Origin: Meconema thalassinum
Taxonomy: Eukaryota; Arthropoda; Insecta; Orthoptera; Tettigoniidae
Direction of reading: 5' to 3'
DNA: 64,000 nucleotides
NCBI GenBank assembly: GCA_946902985.2
Contig: OX336392.1
Span: forward strand, 465,646,693-465,710,692
Position 1 is the first letter of the stretch. The number at the start of each line of letters is the position of its first letter. Under the pieces are notes generated by a model, which saw only the letters and a list, made by a program, of their open reading frames with translations, was not told where the DNA came from and ran no database searches. Of the stretch, positions 44,159 to 54,415 are shown one piece after another. The translations under genes were made by a program, and so were the position numbers.

Positions 44159-47100
44159 GTGATGATGATGACGATAATTGTTGTTTTAAGGGGCCTAACA
44201 TCGAGGTTATCGATAGATAAAAACAACTCACTGCCATGGATGAAACGAAAATGGTGTTTATAAAACAGACAGTGAGCCCCAAAAATTATGCCTTATTTGA
44301 ATAAAAAATAAATAACAGGCGGATGGTAAAAAAAGGATAAAACAAATAAGGCACAGTGAACAATAAAATAGATGAACACAATAAAACACATAAAACAGAT
44401 TTAACCTGAATTAAAAGTCGTAACTACACATTAAAACTTAAAAAAGTAACCACTCCCCCTTATGAACCGGATGACGAGGTCAGCTGAAGGCCCGTCATCA
44501 CGGAGAATAAGGGAGAGGGTATTAGGCAGTTTAAGAGTCCCTCGCAGATCTGCCAGATCCACACACTCCAAGAGAAGGTGTGCCAAGGTTAGGTGGGCGC
44601 CGCAAGGACACACAGGGGGATCTTCTATCTTCAGCAAGTGGGAGTGCGTAGCAATCCCATGGCCGATCCGGAGTCGACAGAGTACCACAGCTTCCTTCCG
44701 GAGAGATCGGAAGGAAGATTTCCACACCTTCGTTGTCTCATTGATGCCTCTCAGTTTGTTGGGTGGAGGCGTGGCTCTCCATGCTTCCTCCCAATGCGAC
44801 AGGATCGAATGCCGCAACTGAGAGCGCACATCACTAGCAGGCACCTTATACGGTAGCGAGGGCAGTGCGACTGCCTCTCTCGCCGCCTGATCAGCAAGCT
44901 CGTTTCCCGCAATACCCATGTGGCTAGGAAGCCACACAACGGACACCCCGGCACCAGCGTTACGCGAACTGACGAGCAGGTCGTGCACACGCTGGACCAA
45001 CGGTTGCTTCGAGAAACACACATCGATCGCTTGCAGCGCACTCAGAGAGTCAGTACACACAAGAAAGTGCTGGTGATCATCTGATAACGTGTACCGCAGA
45101 GCCTCTAAGATGGCATAGAGCTCCGCTGTGTACACGCCACAGGCATCGGGAAGTGAAAAGAGAAACCTACGATCCTCAACCGCAAATGCACAGCCTACTT
45201 TCTCGTTTACCCTCGAACCGTCCGTGAATAGAAGCCCTGATCCCGGATACCGGCTCACCACGGACTGGAACAGCCTCCGATGGACGGAGGAGTCGGTGTC
45301 CGACTTGGGGCCGGTGTGCAGATCCAGGATGATATCAGGGCGAGAGACCATCCACGGAGGGGCCTTGCTAGGTACTCGGACGATACAGGAGACAGAAGGA
45401 AATCGGAACTGACGGTATAAGTCATCCAAGCGAATCCGCTCGGGCGAGCGCATCATACAGCCGGCGATTCGGATTGGAAAACAAACATGGATAGCTTGGA
45501 TGACGGGGCATCTGTCGAATAGTTGCAGCATTGGTCAGCAGTACTTGTTGGCGCCTCAGGTGTAAAGGAGGTACAGCAGCCTCGGCGAGCAAGCTGACGA
45601 CTGGGCTCGTCCGAAAGGCACCCGTCGCCAGCCTCACACCACCGTGGTGGACACAGTCCAGTTTAACAAGCACTGACTTACGGGCCGAACCATATGCAAC
45701 ACTTTCATAATCTAATCGAGATAAAATCAGAGCCTTATAAAAGCGTAGGAGCACCGCGCGGTCCGCCCCCCATGAGGTGCCGCTAAGATACCGCAACATG
45801 TTGATGATGATGATGATGATAATTGTTGTTTTAAGGGGCCTAACATCTAGGTTATCGGCCCCTGATGGTTTGGGTGATCGTGAAGATGAAAATGAAAAGC
45901 GAACTTAAAACTGAAACTAACTACTAACCTACATACTAGAAGAAGAAATGGAAAACTGAAAGAGAATAAGGCAAATAAAGGACAGGAGGAAAAGAAATGC
46001 CTTCAACCCTCAAAAAACGCGGATTGAGGGACTTGGAAGGAAGGAGAGCCATGAAAAGCAGATAGGAACGTGAAAGAAGAGAGGGTCCGCCCCGAAAGGT
46101 AAGGGACAAAAGGGAAAAACGGACCCAGCTCAGGAATCCCTCGGGGTCGCCAACTCCCGAACTCACCAGCCGTGAGCCACTGAGGGTGTAGCATTATCTA
46201 GGGTGCACCAAAAGTGGTGGGGCTACATACACCCTGCCTCCTTAAGGGCCTTGAGCACAAGGCAGGAGGTAAAAGGAAAAGAAAAAGAAGGTTGACCCCT
46301 CGCAGAAGGAGGGAATCAGAAAAGATGAGACTAGGGCCAATTAAGGCGGGAAAGGAAGAGACTCCCTAGGCCTCGTATACACTAATACCGTTGGGGTCGG
46401 AAGAGAACAAGAGTTGACCAAGTGAGGTCGACAGGAAAGAAGACAGAGAGGAGCCCGGCACAAGTAAGTGGAAGCAATGCCGGACTCAGCTGGGGCCCCG
46501 TGGTCGCCAACCCACAACCCACTAGATGTGAGCCCCTGGGGGAGCAACATGTTGAGTTTCATAGCACAGGCAGTTTTCAAACACCGCACGTGTGGTCCCA
46601 CGTCAATTTCTGATCGAAAAGGAGCCCAAGGAACCGGTACGCAGCAACAACAGGCAAAGCTACATTGCGCAGATAAAGCTCAGGATCAGGATGGAGAGTG
46701 CGCTTTCGGCAGAAATGGACAACCGAGGATTAAGCGGTTGAGAATCAAAAGCCATGCTCTAGTGTCCAGCGTTCCACTCTCCGAATCGCTTGTAGCTGTC
46801 GTTCAGCAACCGCCATATTTTACGCACTATAATGTAGAGCGAAGTCGTCTACATATAGCGACGGTACCACTGCTGGACCAGCAGCAGCGACTATACCGTT
46901 TATGGCAATCGCAAATAACGTTACGCTAAGCACCGATCCCTGTGGGACTCCGTTTTCCTGTATATGATATTGCGAATATGTCCCTCCTATTCGGACACGG
47001 AACAGGCGAAGGGACAGAAAATTCGCAATAAAAACCGTCAAGTTAACTCGGAATTTCCATTGATGCAGGGTAGAGAGGATGCCGTAACGCCAAGTGGTGT

Positions 47101-47599
47101 CATAGGCCTTCTCGAGGTCAAAGAAAACAGCGACTAGGTGCTGTCTCCGGAGAAAAGCGTCCTGTATGGCGGTCTCCAGGCGTACCAGATGGTCGTTGGT
47201 ACACCGATACGCCCTGAAACCACACTGGTATTCAGACAGGAGTCCCCGTTTCTCCAGGACCCACACTAGGCGCCGATTGACCATCCTCTCAAAGAGCTTG
47301 CACAGACCGTTAGTGAGACAAATAGGTCTGTAACTCCCTGTCAATTTGGGATCCTTATCGGGCTTCAGGATAGGTACAATGATACCTTCCTGCCATTGCG
47401 CTGGAAACACACCTTCCAACCAGATACGATTAAACACCCTGAGCAAATAGCGAATGCTCTCATCGTTAAGGTGTTTAAGCATCTGGTTGTGAATATTATC
47501 CGGGCCAGGAGACGTGTCCCTGCAGAGCGCCAGCGCTCCGCGGAGTTCCCACTCCGTAAAGGGCACGTTGTACTCCTCCGAAGCGCGGGAAGCAAAACT
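44159..47599 (-). pseudogene. LINE copy C, ORF2 and 3' UTR, 5'-truncated
   Basis: The tail at 44161-44213 has lost ~45 bp next to the hairpin. ORF2 fragments are 44431-45531 (RNase H and C-terminal zinc motif), 45422-45804 (RT-RNase H linker), a broken region at 46556-46820 and 46820-47599 (RT with 'FFDLEKAYDTTW' and YVDD). A short deletion near 45437 causes the first frameshift. A composite retroposon splits it at 45805-46543. The 5' end, with endonuclease and ORF1, is missing at 47599, where another LINE tail starts. Confidence 0.8.
45805..46543 (-). mobile_element. Composite retroposon, type-2, 12-bp TSD
   Basis: 739 bp with no periodic array: (GAT)n, hairpin, type-2 module and 5' module. 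It is flanked by gcaacatgttga at 45793-45804 and 46544-46555, within the ORF2 of LINE copy C. Confidence 0.9.
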
Positions 47600-47710
47600 G
47601 ATGATGATGATGATAATTGTTGTTTTAAGGGGCCTAACATCGAGGTTATCGGCCCCTAATAAAATGAAATGGCGTGAAATGAAAGGATGTAGATAAAAAC
47701 AACTCACTGC
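47600..47710 (-). mobile_element. LINE copy D, only the 3' end before the Polinton
   Basis: A (GAT)n tail, intact hairpin and 3' UTR matching copies A and B up to 'aactcactgc'. There the match stops exactly and the Polinton-like end AGTAGTGGAG begins. The rest of copy D is predicted on the far side of the Polinton. Confidence 0.75.
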
Positions 47711-48420
47711 AGTAGTGGAGTACTAGGAGTTCTGCCCCACTTCAGAACCCCCCTTGCTCTACTACTAAGCCTCAGCCATGTTAAATATCTCTTGAACGCA
47801 TGGTCCGATTTTGACAAATGAGGTATTGTTGGACTCGGGCTGACGTCCTCTTTGCTATGGACCACTCATTATATTTTTCAAAATTTTTTTGAAAATTTTT
47901 GTTTTCGAAAATAGGCGATAGTTTGAAAACCAAACAGGATAGAACGTTGTGCCATGGCTCAAACGAACAGTCTTTATGACCTTTATTTTTTGTAATAAAA
48001 AATTTTTATTTTTTATATTTTTTTGAAAACACTCGAATTTTGAAAATCCTATATTTTGGAAACTAGGAACTCTACAAAAAAATTGTTTAACGTAAATCAA
48101 TGGTCCCTACCCCCTCTACCCCCAAAATAAATTTCAAGTCTCTAGAATGAAAACCTGCAGTAGTGTGGTAAGGACAGAGCTGCCTCACTTAGGAAGTTGT
48201 GAGCCCCTGCGACCTTGGAATGGAAGGAGCCATGCTAGGAGGGCGTGCTTGGATTCGTTTTTTTCGTCTCGTCGTGCTCTTTACGGGAATGTCGGTGTCG
48301 AAAAGGTGAAAATCTGGAAACACAGTCTTTTTGGGGTAAAAACGTGATTTTAGACTTTTTGCTATATCTCGCGAACCAATCATGCTAGAGGCATGTTCGA
48401 CAGGTCCAAGGACTCGGGGT

Positions 48421-49020
48421 GACGTCCTCTCTGCTATGGACCACTCGTTATAATTTTTAATAAAATTGGAAACTCGATTTTGGGGTAAACACGTGTTTTT
48501 GTGATTTTGCCGATATCTCGTGAACCAATCATGCTAGAGGTGTGTTCGACAGGTCCAAGTACTCAGGGTGATGTCCTCTTTGCTATGGACTACTCATTGT
48601 AATTTTAAAAAAATTTGGGAAACGCGATTTTGGGGTAAACACGTGTTTTTTGTGATTTTGCCGATATTTCACGAAGCAATAACGCTAGAGGCATGTACGA
48701 TGGGTCCAAGGATTCGGGAAGACGTCCTCTTTGCTATGGACCACTCGTTGTAATTTTAAAAAATTTGGGAAACGCGATTTTGGGGTAAACACGTGTTTTT
48801 TGTGATTTTGCCGATATTTCACGAAGCAATAACGCTAGAGGCATGTACGATGGGTCCAAGGATTCGGGAAGACGTCCTCTTTGCTATGGACCACTCGTTG
48901 TAATTTTAAAAAAATTTGGAAACGCGATTTTGGGGGTAAACACGTGTTTTTTGTGATTTTTGCCGATATCTCACGAACCAATAACGCTAGAGACATGTAC
49001 GAGGTGTCCTAGGACTCGGG
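48421..49020. repeat. Four tandem 150-bp repeats in the Polinton left end
   Basis: 'tcctctttgctatggac' and its neighbours recur at 48421, 48571, 48721 and 48871, with an exact 150-bp step and a related outlier at 47841. Each unit carries 'ggggtaaacacgtgttttt', a 'tgccgatat' segment and a 'gctagaggcatgt' segment. Units 3 and 4 are almost identical. No frame stays open across it. Confidence 0.8.
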
Positions 49021-49999
49021 CTAACACTCCCTTTCAAATGTGGTAGATATTTTTTTTCAAAAAATAATTCACATGGGTCTAACGCCATACATGTTGAAAA
49101 AACGTTTTCTTTTTCTTTACCTGTTTATAATGTTCATGAAGCGTGGTGGTTGAGAGAGACGATACGGCTGGGTGTGTGTGTTTCAACGAACTTGTCGCTG
49201 ACCACGGTGGCTGTGTTCAATAGATTAATTGATATTTCGACGAGTCGGTGTATGACAGAGCGAGCGTGCGTTTTCTGATATTTTACCTTTAACGTGTAAA
49301 CGGTGGTGAGAACTTGGTTCTATGTTGGTCGAAGCGAGTAGAGAAAATAAACTTGCCGACGAGCAGGAGGTGAATGTCATTTGAGATTATTGGAAGGCTC
49401 CGATCTGACTTGACAACAGGTGACGCTTGAAGGTGAAATAATCTGACCATCGTGGTTGCAGGGGAGTGTGAAAGGCATGCACACACATTTGTGAAACCAC
49501 ATGTAGGCTAAACCAGTGACATCCTGTTTTGCTTCGTACGTGACAAAATGCAAGTTGACGTGAAATTTGATCTACCGCAGGTGTTCGCTTGGGACGTTAT
49601 CTATCTACATGCGCGATAACTGTTAACAAGTTACATCCTGTCTTGCTTCGTACGTGACAAAATGCAAGTTGACGTGAAATTTGATCCGGCACAGGTGTTC
49701 GCTTGGGTGTTATCTGTCCACGTGCACGATAAGAGAATGTTCAAAGCGTGGGAATCGCTGAATCAGTAAAAAGTATGATGCAACTTGTCGGAATGATGTC
49801 ACAACCAATAGATAGGCAAGAGCTGCAAACAGCAGTGGTGGGAGGTGAAGGGAGGGAGAGGGGAGGGGGTGATGTATGAGAGAACACAGGAGGAAAGGGA
49901 AAGACAAACATGTATGAACATGCATGAAGCGCGGAGCGCTGTACACATAGAGCTATAGGTGGTGTACAACATGTGTGAATAAATAAAAAGTACACAGGT
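49021..49999. other. Polinton left subterminal non-coding region with 114-bp duplication
   Basis: It contains a direct duplication: 'acatcctg' onward at ~49517 is repeated at ~49631 (offset 114 bp), including 'tgcttcgtacgtgacaaaat' and 'gttgacgtgaaatttgat'. No credible ORF. A purine-rich stretch covers 49840-49870. Confidence 0.6.
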
Positions 50000-50947
50000 T
50001 CACACAACATGTAATTTATTGATCCAGGAATTAAACGTAGAGTTAAACCCTAACCATTTGACGTAGAGTTTATTTCCTTTTTGTTTCAACACTTTTTCCA
50101 CAAGATAATGCTGAGGAAATGCTGTTTTCTGAAGTTCATGGAGATAAAATCTACCTTTTATGGGTTGATGGTTGAGGTCCTCGAGTAAATAGGTGACTGG
50201 AGTGTCCAAGTTGACTCGACGAATTCGAAATAGTTCAGTCCCCCACTGAGGCGTGTAGCCCTTATTGAAGGCAGACTTAAATTTGCTCACACGAACAAAA
50301 TCCCCAATGTTCAGTCGGTGACGTTTAGGATCAGCTGTTTTTATGGGGTTAAACAGTTTATCCAATCGCTGAATATTTTTAGTTACGAGACGTGGCTTGG
50401 TCCCAATCGTTCTATGTTTGGTGTCATTGTAACGTGATACTAGCTCAGGTAACATGTCCAACCAGCGATACGTGCCCTGAGCGGTAAACGCTTTCCACAT
50501 ATGGGTTTTCAATGTTCGGTTGAACCGCTCGACCACACTGGCTTTCAGATTGCTGTACGTGGTGTAATGGTGAATATCCTTAGATTTGAGAAAACTGGAG
50601 AAATCCTTGTTGAAAAATTCTTTCCCCTGGTCGGTTTGTAGCAGCTGAGGTTGACGTTTGGAGTGTTGAATAATATGTTGAAAGGCCTTGGTAACTAGTG
50701 GGCCAGACTTGCGACGCACAGGTTCAACAAAGGCCATTTTGGAATAGACATCAATGACGGTCAACATATAGCGTACACCGTCGTTAACGCCAGCATAGGG
50801 TATCATTTCAACCAAGTCAGCCTGCCAAAGTTCATCCACACCTCGTGAAATCACCTTGAGTCGCGGATAGTGACGCCTAGCTGGGCGATGCAACTCGTGA
50901 GCAATACCCATTTTAATGGGTGAGGGCTTAAACAATAATTTTGGCAT
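50000..50947 (-). CDS. Polinton integrase (DDE) with chromodomain
   Basis: 315 aa from the ATG at 50947; the longer open frame upstream belongs to the overlapping neighbour. The start overlaps the stop of that neighbour by 20 bp. The catalytic core has D44 ('WQADLVEM'), D106 ('LQTDQGKEF') and E140 ('SVVERFNRTLK'), with 33 residues between the last two. 'ELHRPARRHYPR' precedes the core, as in Polinton integrases. The C-terminus ('VEKVLKQKGNKLYVKWLGF', ending 'STFNSWI') is a chromodomain, likely guiding insertion to chromatin. It would cut and join Polinton ends with a short target duplication. Confidence 0.9.
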   Translation of the reverse strand: MPKLLFKPSPIKMGIAHELHRPARRHYPRLKVISRGVDELWQADLVEMIPYAGVNDGVRYMLTVIDVYSKMAFVEPVRRKSGPLVTKAFQHIIQHSKRQPQLLQTDQGKEFFNKDFSSFLKSKDIHHYTTYSNLKASVVERFNRTLKTHMWKAFTAQGTYRWLDMLPELVSRYNDTKHRTIGTKPRLVTKNIQRLDKLFNPIKTADPKRHRLNIGDFVRVSKFKSAFNKGYTPQWGTELFRIRRVNLDTPVTYLLEDLNHQPIKGRFYLHELQKTAFPQHYLVEKVLKQKGNKLYVKWLGFNSTFNSWINKLHVV

Positions 50948-51932
50948 TTCGAAGTTCTTGTTCAATTTCTTGAATTTCCCAATCGTGACCGGTATGGCCA
51001 GCTTGACGTGAGGCATGCAACAACTGTAGCCGCTGGACGAGCTTATTGGGATTGTGCCAGTAGGTAACATCCACAAGGGGTTTTAATGGTTTAAAAGTCA
51101 CTCCCGAAGCGGACACTTTACGACGAGTACTTTGACTAGTGGGAAACATTTTTGCAATGATGGTTTTATATTTTTGAGATATATTGGCATTCACTTGTTG
51201 CGTGGGATCATACTGTCTTTTGTGAGCATGGGTATCCAATAAAATGGATTTATATTTGTCAAGGTCCTCTGACGTATAATCATGGGAAGAGGGGGTCCGA
51301 GAAAATAGCAGCTTTAACAGTCCTGGCGTTAATTTATAGTTGATGTTTTTAATGACAGCTTTAGTACGAGCAAATTTAATGGATGAATCGCCAATTTTAA
51401 AACTATCATCCTCATAGCGAACACCATACGTGGTATCTGTGTTTCCAATAAATAGATCGGTGAAATAGGGTTCCAATGTTGATCCATAATATTTTATTAA
51501 AATGGTTTTCAGTTGAGCTTTATGTTGAGGGGTGGCCAAGAGTTGTGAAAACGGAGACGCTCTGGAAGGGCAAGGTGTTTCGACCATGGCCAAGGATTTC
51601 TTTTTTCTCAAAAACTCTGCAAGGGGTGCGGCCTTTTTTTGAGGCGTAAACACTTGTTCCTCCTCATCCTCAACTTCACTAACACTAGTCAAATCTTCCA
51701 CTTCCTCTTCCTCAGGGTCCTCGTGCAGCGTCTGCGTGGCTTGTGAAACGGTGGGTAGCGTTTCAGATGGCTTGAAAGAGGGTTTCAACATGGCTTTTAG
51801 TGGAGGTGCTAAATGTTGCTGAATAAACAAAGCATGATTGGCACGTGATTGTTTCAATTGACGAAACTTTTGGCGAATAGTATTTTTTGCTCTAATAATA
51901 TGCTTTTTCAATTGACTCTCTGCTAACGCCAT
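50928..51932 (-). CDS. Conserved Polinton protein of unknown function
   Basis: 334 aa. The N-terminal ~50 residues are basic and possibly coiled ('KKHIIRAKNTIRQKFRQLKQ'). Next comes an acidic stretch ('EDPEEEEVEDLTSVSEVEDE'), then a globular half with 'YEDDSFKIGDSSIKFART', 'LTPGLLKLLFSRTPSSHDY', 'SEDLDKYKSILLDTHAHKR' and 'SQKYKTIIAKMF'. This second half resembles a conserved family next to integrases in animal Polintons, whose function I do not know. It lies upstream of, and overlaps, the integrase, and is likely co-transcribed with it. Confidence 0.75.
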   Translation of the reverse strand: MALAESQLKKHIIRAKNTIRQKFRQLKQSRANHALFIQQHLAPPLKAMLKPSFKPSETLPTVSQATQTLHEDPEEEEVEDLTSVSEVEDEEEQVFTPQKKAAPLAEFLRKKKSLAMVETPCPSRASPFSQLLATPQHKAQLKTILIKYYGSTLEPYFTDLFIGNTDTTYGVRYEDDSFKIGDSSIKFARTKAVIKNINYKLTPGLLKLLFSRTPSSHDYTSEDLDKYKSILLDTHAHKRQYDPTQQVNANISQKYKTIIAKMFPTSQSTRRKVSASGVTFKPLKPLVDVTYWHNPNKLVQRLQLLHASRQAGHTGHDWEIQEIEQELRNAKIIV

Positions 51933-51973
51933 GGTGTCTTGACAAATGACTTGATGGGGAATGAGACAGGGCC

Positions 51974-52672
51974 TTAAATAGCAATAAAATGATCAAACCC
52001 TAAGCGATACCGTCCTTGGTTGAGTTCACTTTGTTTGTCAATCACTAAACAGGCATGACGTTGAGTGTTCCAGCACTTGGCACACAATTCTGTAAACATT
52101 TGAAAGGTCATATCCGGATTCACATGTTCATTATAAATGTGACGACTGTTCCTCTCGTCCTGACGAAATAAAACAATGACATTGGCATTGTCACGAATCA
52201 ACTGTTTGGACATTTTAGAATACGTTTGCCCAAGATAGAAGCAATCGATATGTTTGTGTCGACCCATGCTGAAATAGCTTTGAATGATGCCTTGACGTTC
52301 AGTGGATACATCATCGAAAATCATGAGTGAATCAGGCTTTACCTCATCCGGTGAAATCACATTTTCTTGCATGGAAAATGTAAAATAACCCATATTCTCT
52401 TTTTGTAATCCAGACATGACTTGATCCAGAAACACGTAGAGGGGTTGGTAGAGAGATTTTGCAAAAATATAAATATTTTGAAAACGCAGACCATTGGGCG
52501 CTGTAATGAGGGTTAGCAAAAGATTAGTCTTTCCACAGCCGGAAGGCCCCACAATGATGCAGCGAATGGAAGATGGAAACAGTGAACCATGGCGTTGTTC
52601 ACGTGATGTGGGACAGAGATGGGAAACCATGTCCCCCACGGGGAATGACTCTTGCTGCTTAATAATCTTCAT
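51974..52672 (-). CDS. DNA-packaging ATPase (A32/FtsK-HerA type)
   Basis: 232 aa. Walker A GPSGCGKT lies at residues 42-49 and Walker B 'LMIFDDV' at 116-122, followed by 'STERQGIIQSYFSMGRHKH' (sensor/arginine region). It is the usual Polinton partner of the capsid proteins and would pump DNA into the capsid. It is first in the leftward block and diverges from the fibre-like gene. Confidence 0.92.
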   Translation of the reverse strand: MKIIKQQESFPVGDMVSHLCPTSREQRHGSLFPSSIRCIIVGPSGCGKTNLLLTLITAPNGLRFQNIYIFAKSLYQPLYVFLDQVMSGLQKENMGYFTFSMQENVISPDEVKPDSLMIFDDVSTERQGIIQSYFSMGRHKHIDCFYLGQTYSKMSKQLIRDNANVIVLFRQDERNSRHIYNEHVNPDMTFQMFTELCAKCWNTQRHACLVIDKQSELNQGRYRLGFDHFIAI

Positions 52673-52764
52673 GTCAACTAAGGCTTAGACAGGCTAGCCG
52701 GCTGTCTATATACAGGACACCGAACCTTGTCATAGAAACAGTAGACTGCTACTACAGGTTGACG
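52673..52764. promoter_or_regulatory. Divergent promoter region of the Polinton
   Basis: A 92-bp gap between ATPase (leftward) and fibre-like gene (rightward). It holds 'gtctatatacagg' at ~52705-52717, a TATA-like box about 50 bp before the rightward ATG and readable on both strands. Inferred only from position. Confidence 0.45.
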
Positions 52765-53484
52765 ATGGATGTCTTTGGACGTGCGTTGATGGCCAAAGAT
52801 AGACCTGTCCTCATACATGATCCTAAACAGGAAACAGATCCTGCTAATAAACACTATGTGGATAGGTCAGTAGTGCCACGCACAAAACAGGGAGATTATG
52901 ACTTTAAGGGAAAGCGGTTAACCCATGTAAAACATCCTCAAGTGTCTACAGACGTTACTACGAAAAAGTATGTGGATAACAAAGTGTATGAGTTTTATGA
53001 CAAAGTCCCCCAGCTTATGGTGAATGGCTATAGCGCTAATCACCATCGGATTATTCACGTGGAAGACCCACAAGACGAAGACGATGTTTGTACCAAGCGT
53101 TACGTGACCCATGAAATGAAAAGGCTTTATAAATTTATCCCATCTGTGTTTTTAGTGTATCTGACAAATGAAAAACCTGTGAATGACAGAAACCATTTAC
53201 CGCTAGTCCATGATCATCACTTGACCTATGTGCTTGCTTCGGGTTTAAGCCACTATCGATTACACTATGATGGAACCATTCACATCAAATATGCCATACC
53301 TGATGAGAACCATTTACAAATAAAGATAAATGGTCATAGGATGTTGGTCCATAACCATGAAATGGTCAATGCAGGTGACGAATTATCCTTTTATCTCATG
53401 TTGACATGGGATGAAAAGCAAGCGGGGAAAACCATAAACGATTTCCCACTTTATGTGGAATTGGAATATACAGCCATGAAATAA
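52765..53484 (+). CDS. Putative capsid fibre protein with YVD repeats
   Basis: 239 aa from the ATG at 52765. Three repeats of ~40 residues end in D-P-x5-D-x3-K-x-Y-V: 'DPKQETDPANKHYVD', 'HPQVSTDVTTKKYVD' and 'DPQDEDDVCTKRYVT', each preceded by a hydrophobic turn such as 'FKGKRLTHVK' and 'NHHRIIHVE'. This repeat type is common in phage and viral fibres, where it forms trimeric shafts. The C-terminal ~110 residues are predicted beta-rich ('IHIKYAIPDENHLQIKING', 'ELSFYLMLTW') and could be a knob. It sits first in the capsid block. Role inferred; no receptor data. Confidence 0.55.
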   Translation: MDVFGRALMAKDRPVLIHDPKQETDPANKHYVDRSVVPRTKQGDYDFKGKRLTHVKHPQVSTDVTTKKYVDNKVYEFYDKVPQLMVNGYSANHHRIIHVEDPQDEDDVCTKRYVTHEMKRLYKFIPSVFLVYLTNEKPVNDRNHLPLVHDHHLTYVLASGLSHYRLHYDGTIHIKYAIPDENHLQIKINGHRMLVHNHEMVNAGDELSFYLMLTWDEKQAGKTINDFPLYVELEYTAMK

Positions 53485-53543
53485 CCATCTGACGTTAGTT
53501 GTGATTTAAACTTTCGTGTGAAAGGTTGTTGGTCATTATCATC

Positions 53544-54014
53544 ATGGTGAAACAAAGGTATGCAGTGAGAAAGACTAAAAAAAGGACTTTGTCCTTGGCA
53601 AAGCCAGGGTTTTCAACATTCGAGGACAAGCCCTTGCGAAAGAAAAAAAGAAAAAATAATGTATTGACCATAAGGAAAGCCCTTCGAGCAGCACAGAGAC
53701 AGGTTATTCCAAAACGTCGGCGACAGGTTTCAAACCAAGGGCGAGTGATTCCAGTCCCCAAACGAGCGGGATTTTTACCTGCATTATTTGCCGGGTTGGC
53801 TGCTCTGGGCTCACTTTTGGGCGGTGCCAGTGCAGTGGCGAAAACCATTAAAGCCGCGCAGCAGGGCAAGCAACAACTCAAAGAAAGTCAGCGACACAAT
53901 GAAACGATGGAAGCGATTGCCATGGGGGCTAGAAATGCCAATTTAAAGCCAGCCTTTTATCAACAAGGATTTGGGATTTCACCATTTCGAAATATTAAAA
54001 AAAAAAAAATTTAA
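53544..54014 (+). CDS. pVI/pX-like virion protein (basic, amphipathic)
   Basis: 156 aa from the ATG at 53544. The first ~80 residues are very basic ('PLRKKKRKNNVLTIRK' and 'QRQVIPKRRRQVSNQGR'). Then a Gly/Ala-rich hydrophobic helix 'GFLPALFAGLAALGSLLGG' and a helical Lys/Gln/Glu segment follow. The layout recalls adenovirus minor core or membrane-lytic proteins, by analogy only. It ends in a run of lysines encoded by 13 consecutive A (53997-54009). The protease frame is open immediately downstream in the -1 frame. Confidence 0.6.
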   Translation: MVKQRYAVRKTKKRTLSLAKPGFSTFEDKPLRKKKRKNNVLTIRKALRAAQRQVIPKRRRQVSNQGRVIPVPKRAGFLPALFAGLAALGSLLGGASAVAKTIKAAQQGKQQLKESQRHNETMEAIAMGARNANLKPAFYQQGFGISPFRNIKKKKI

Positions 54015-54415
54015 CCTCTGCCATAGCGAGACATGCTCTGACGCATCAACAAGTGGAAAGCTATGCTAAACAACTAAAGCTTTCTCATTTTCGAGGTGTG
54101 TTTATGCGAAACCAATTACCCCCACGACCCTGGAAACAGGAATGTGCTGTTGTCAATTTGGATGATCACCGAGGACCAGGAACGCATTATGTAGCTTATG
54201 TCAAAGAGGGATCCACGGTATGGTACTTTGACAGTTTTGGGAATTTGCCCCCGCCCATGGAACTAGTGACCTATTTTGGAAACAGGATCAAGATATATTA
54301 TAATGTGAAACGAGAGCAAACGTTTAACAGCCAACAGTGTGGACGTTTGTGTTTAATTTTTTTATATAAGACGCAGCATAAGCAAAAACGCCACCAGTAT
54401 GTCGGCAGAAAGTAA
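54014..54415 (+). CDS. Adenain-type cysteine protease, start codon unclear
   Basis: The frame is open from before 54014 to 54415. Expected elements are present: 'FRGVFMRNQLP' near the N-terminus, His45 ('GTHYVAYV'), Asp60 ('WYFDSFG') and Cys96 ('NSQQCGRLCLIFL'), counting from the GTG at 54053. There is no ATG before 'MRN' (residue 18), which would remove conserved sequence. The frame continues upstream into the A13 run shared with the previous gene. It would process virion proteins during maturation. It overlaps the penton gene by 17 bp. Confidence 0.85.
   Translation, partial: TSAIARHALTHQQVESYAKQLKLSHFRGVFMRNQLPPRPWKQECAVVNLDDHRGPGTHYVAYVKEGSTVWYFDSFGNLPPPMELVTYFGNRIKIYYNVKREQTFNSQQCGRLCLIFLYKTQHKQKRHQYVGRK

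Noticed and set aside
50948..51076. N-terminal 43-residue extension of the integrase frame
   Set aside because: It overlaps the coding end of the upstream conserved protein and has no integrase-like sequence. The ATG at 50947 fits the family start better.
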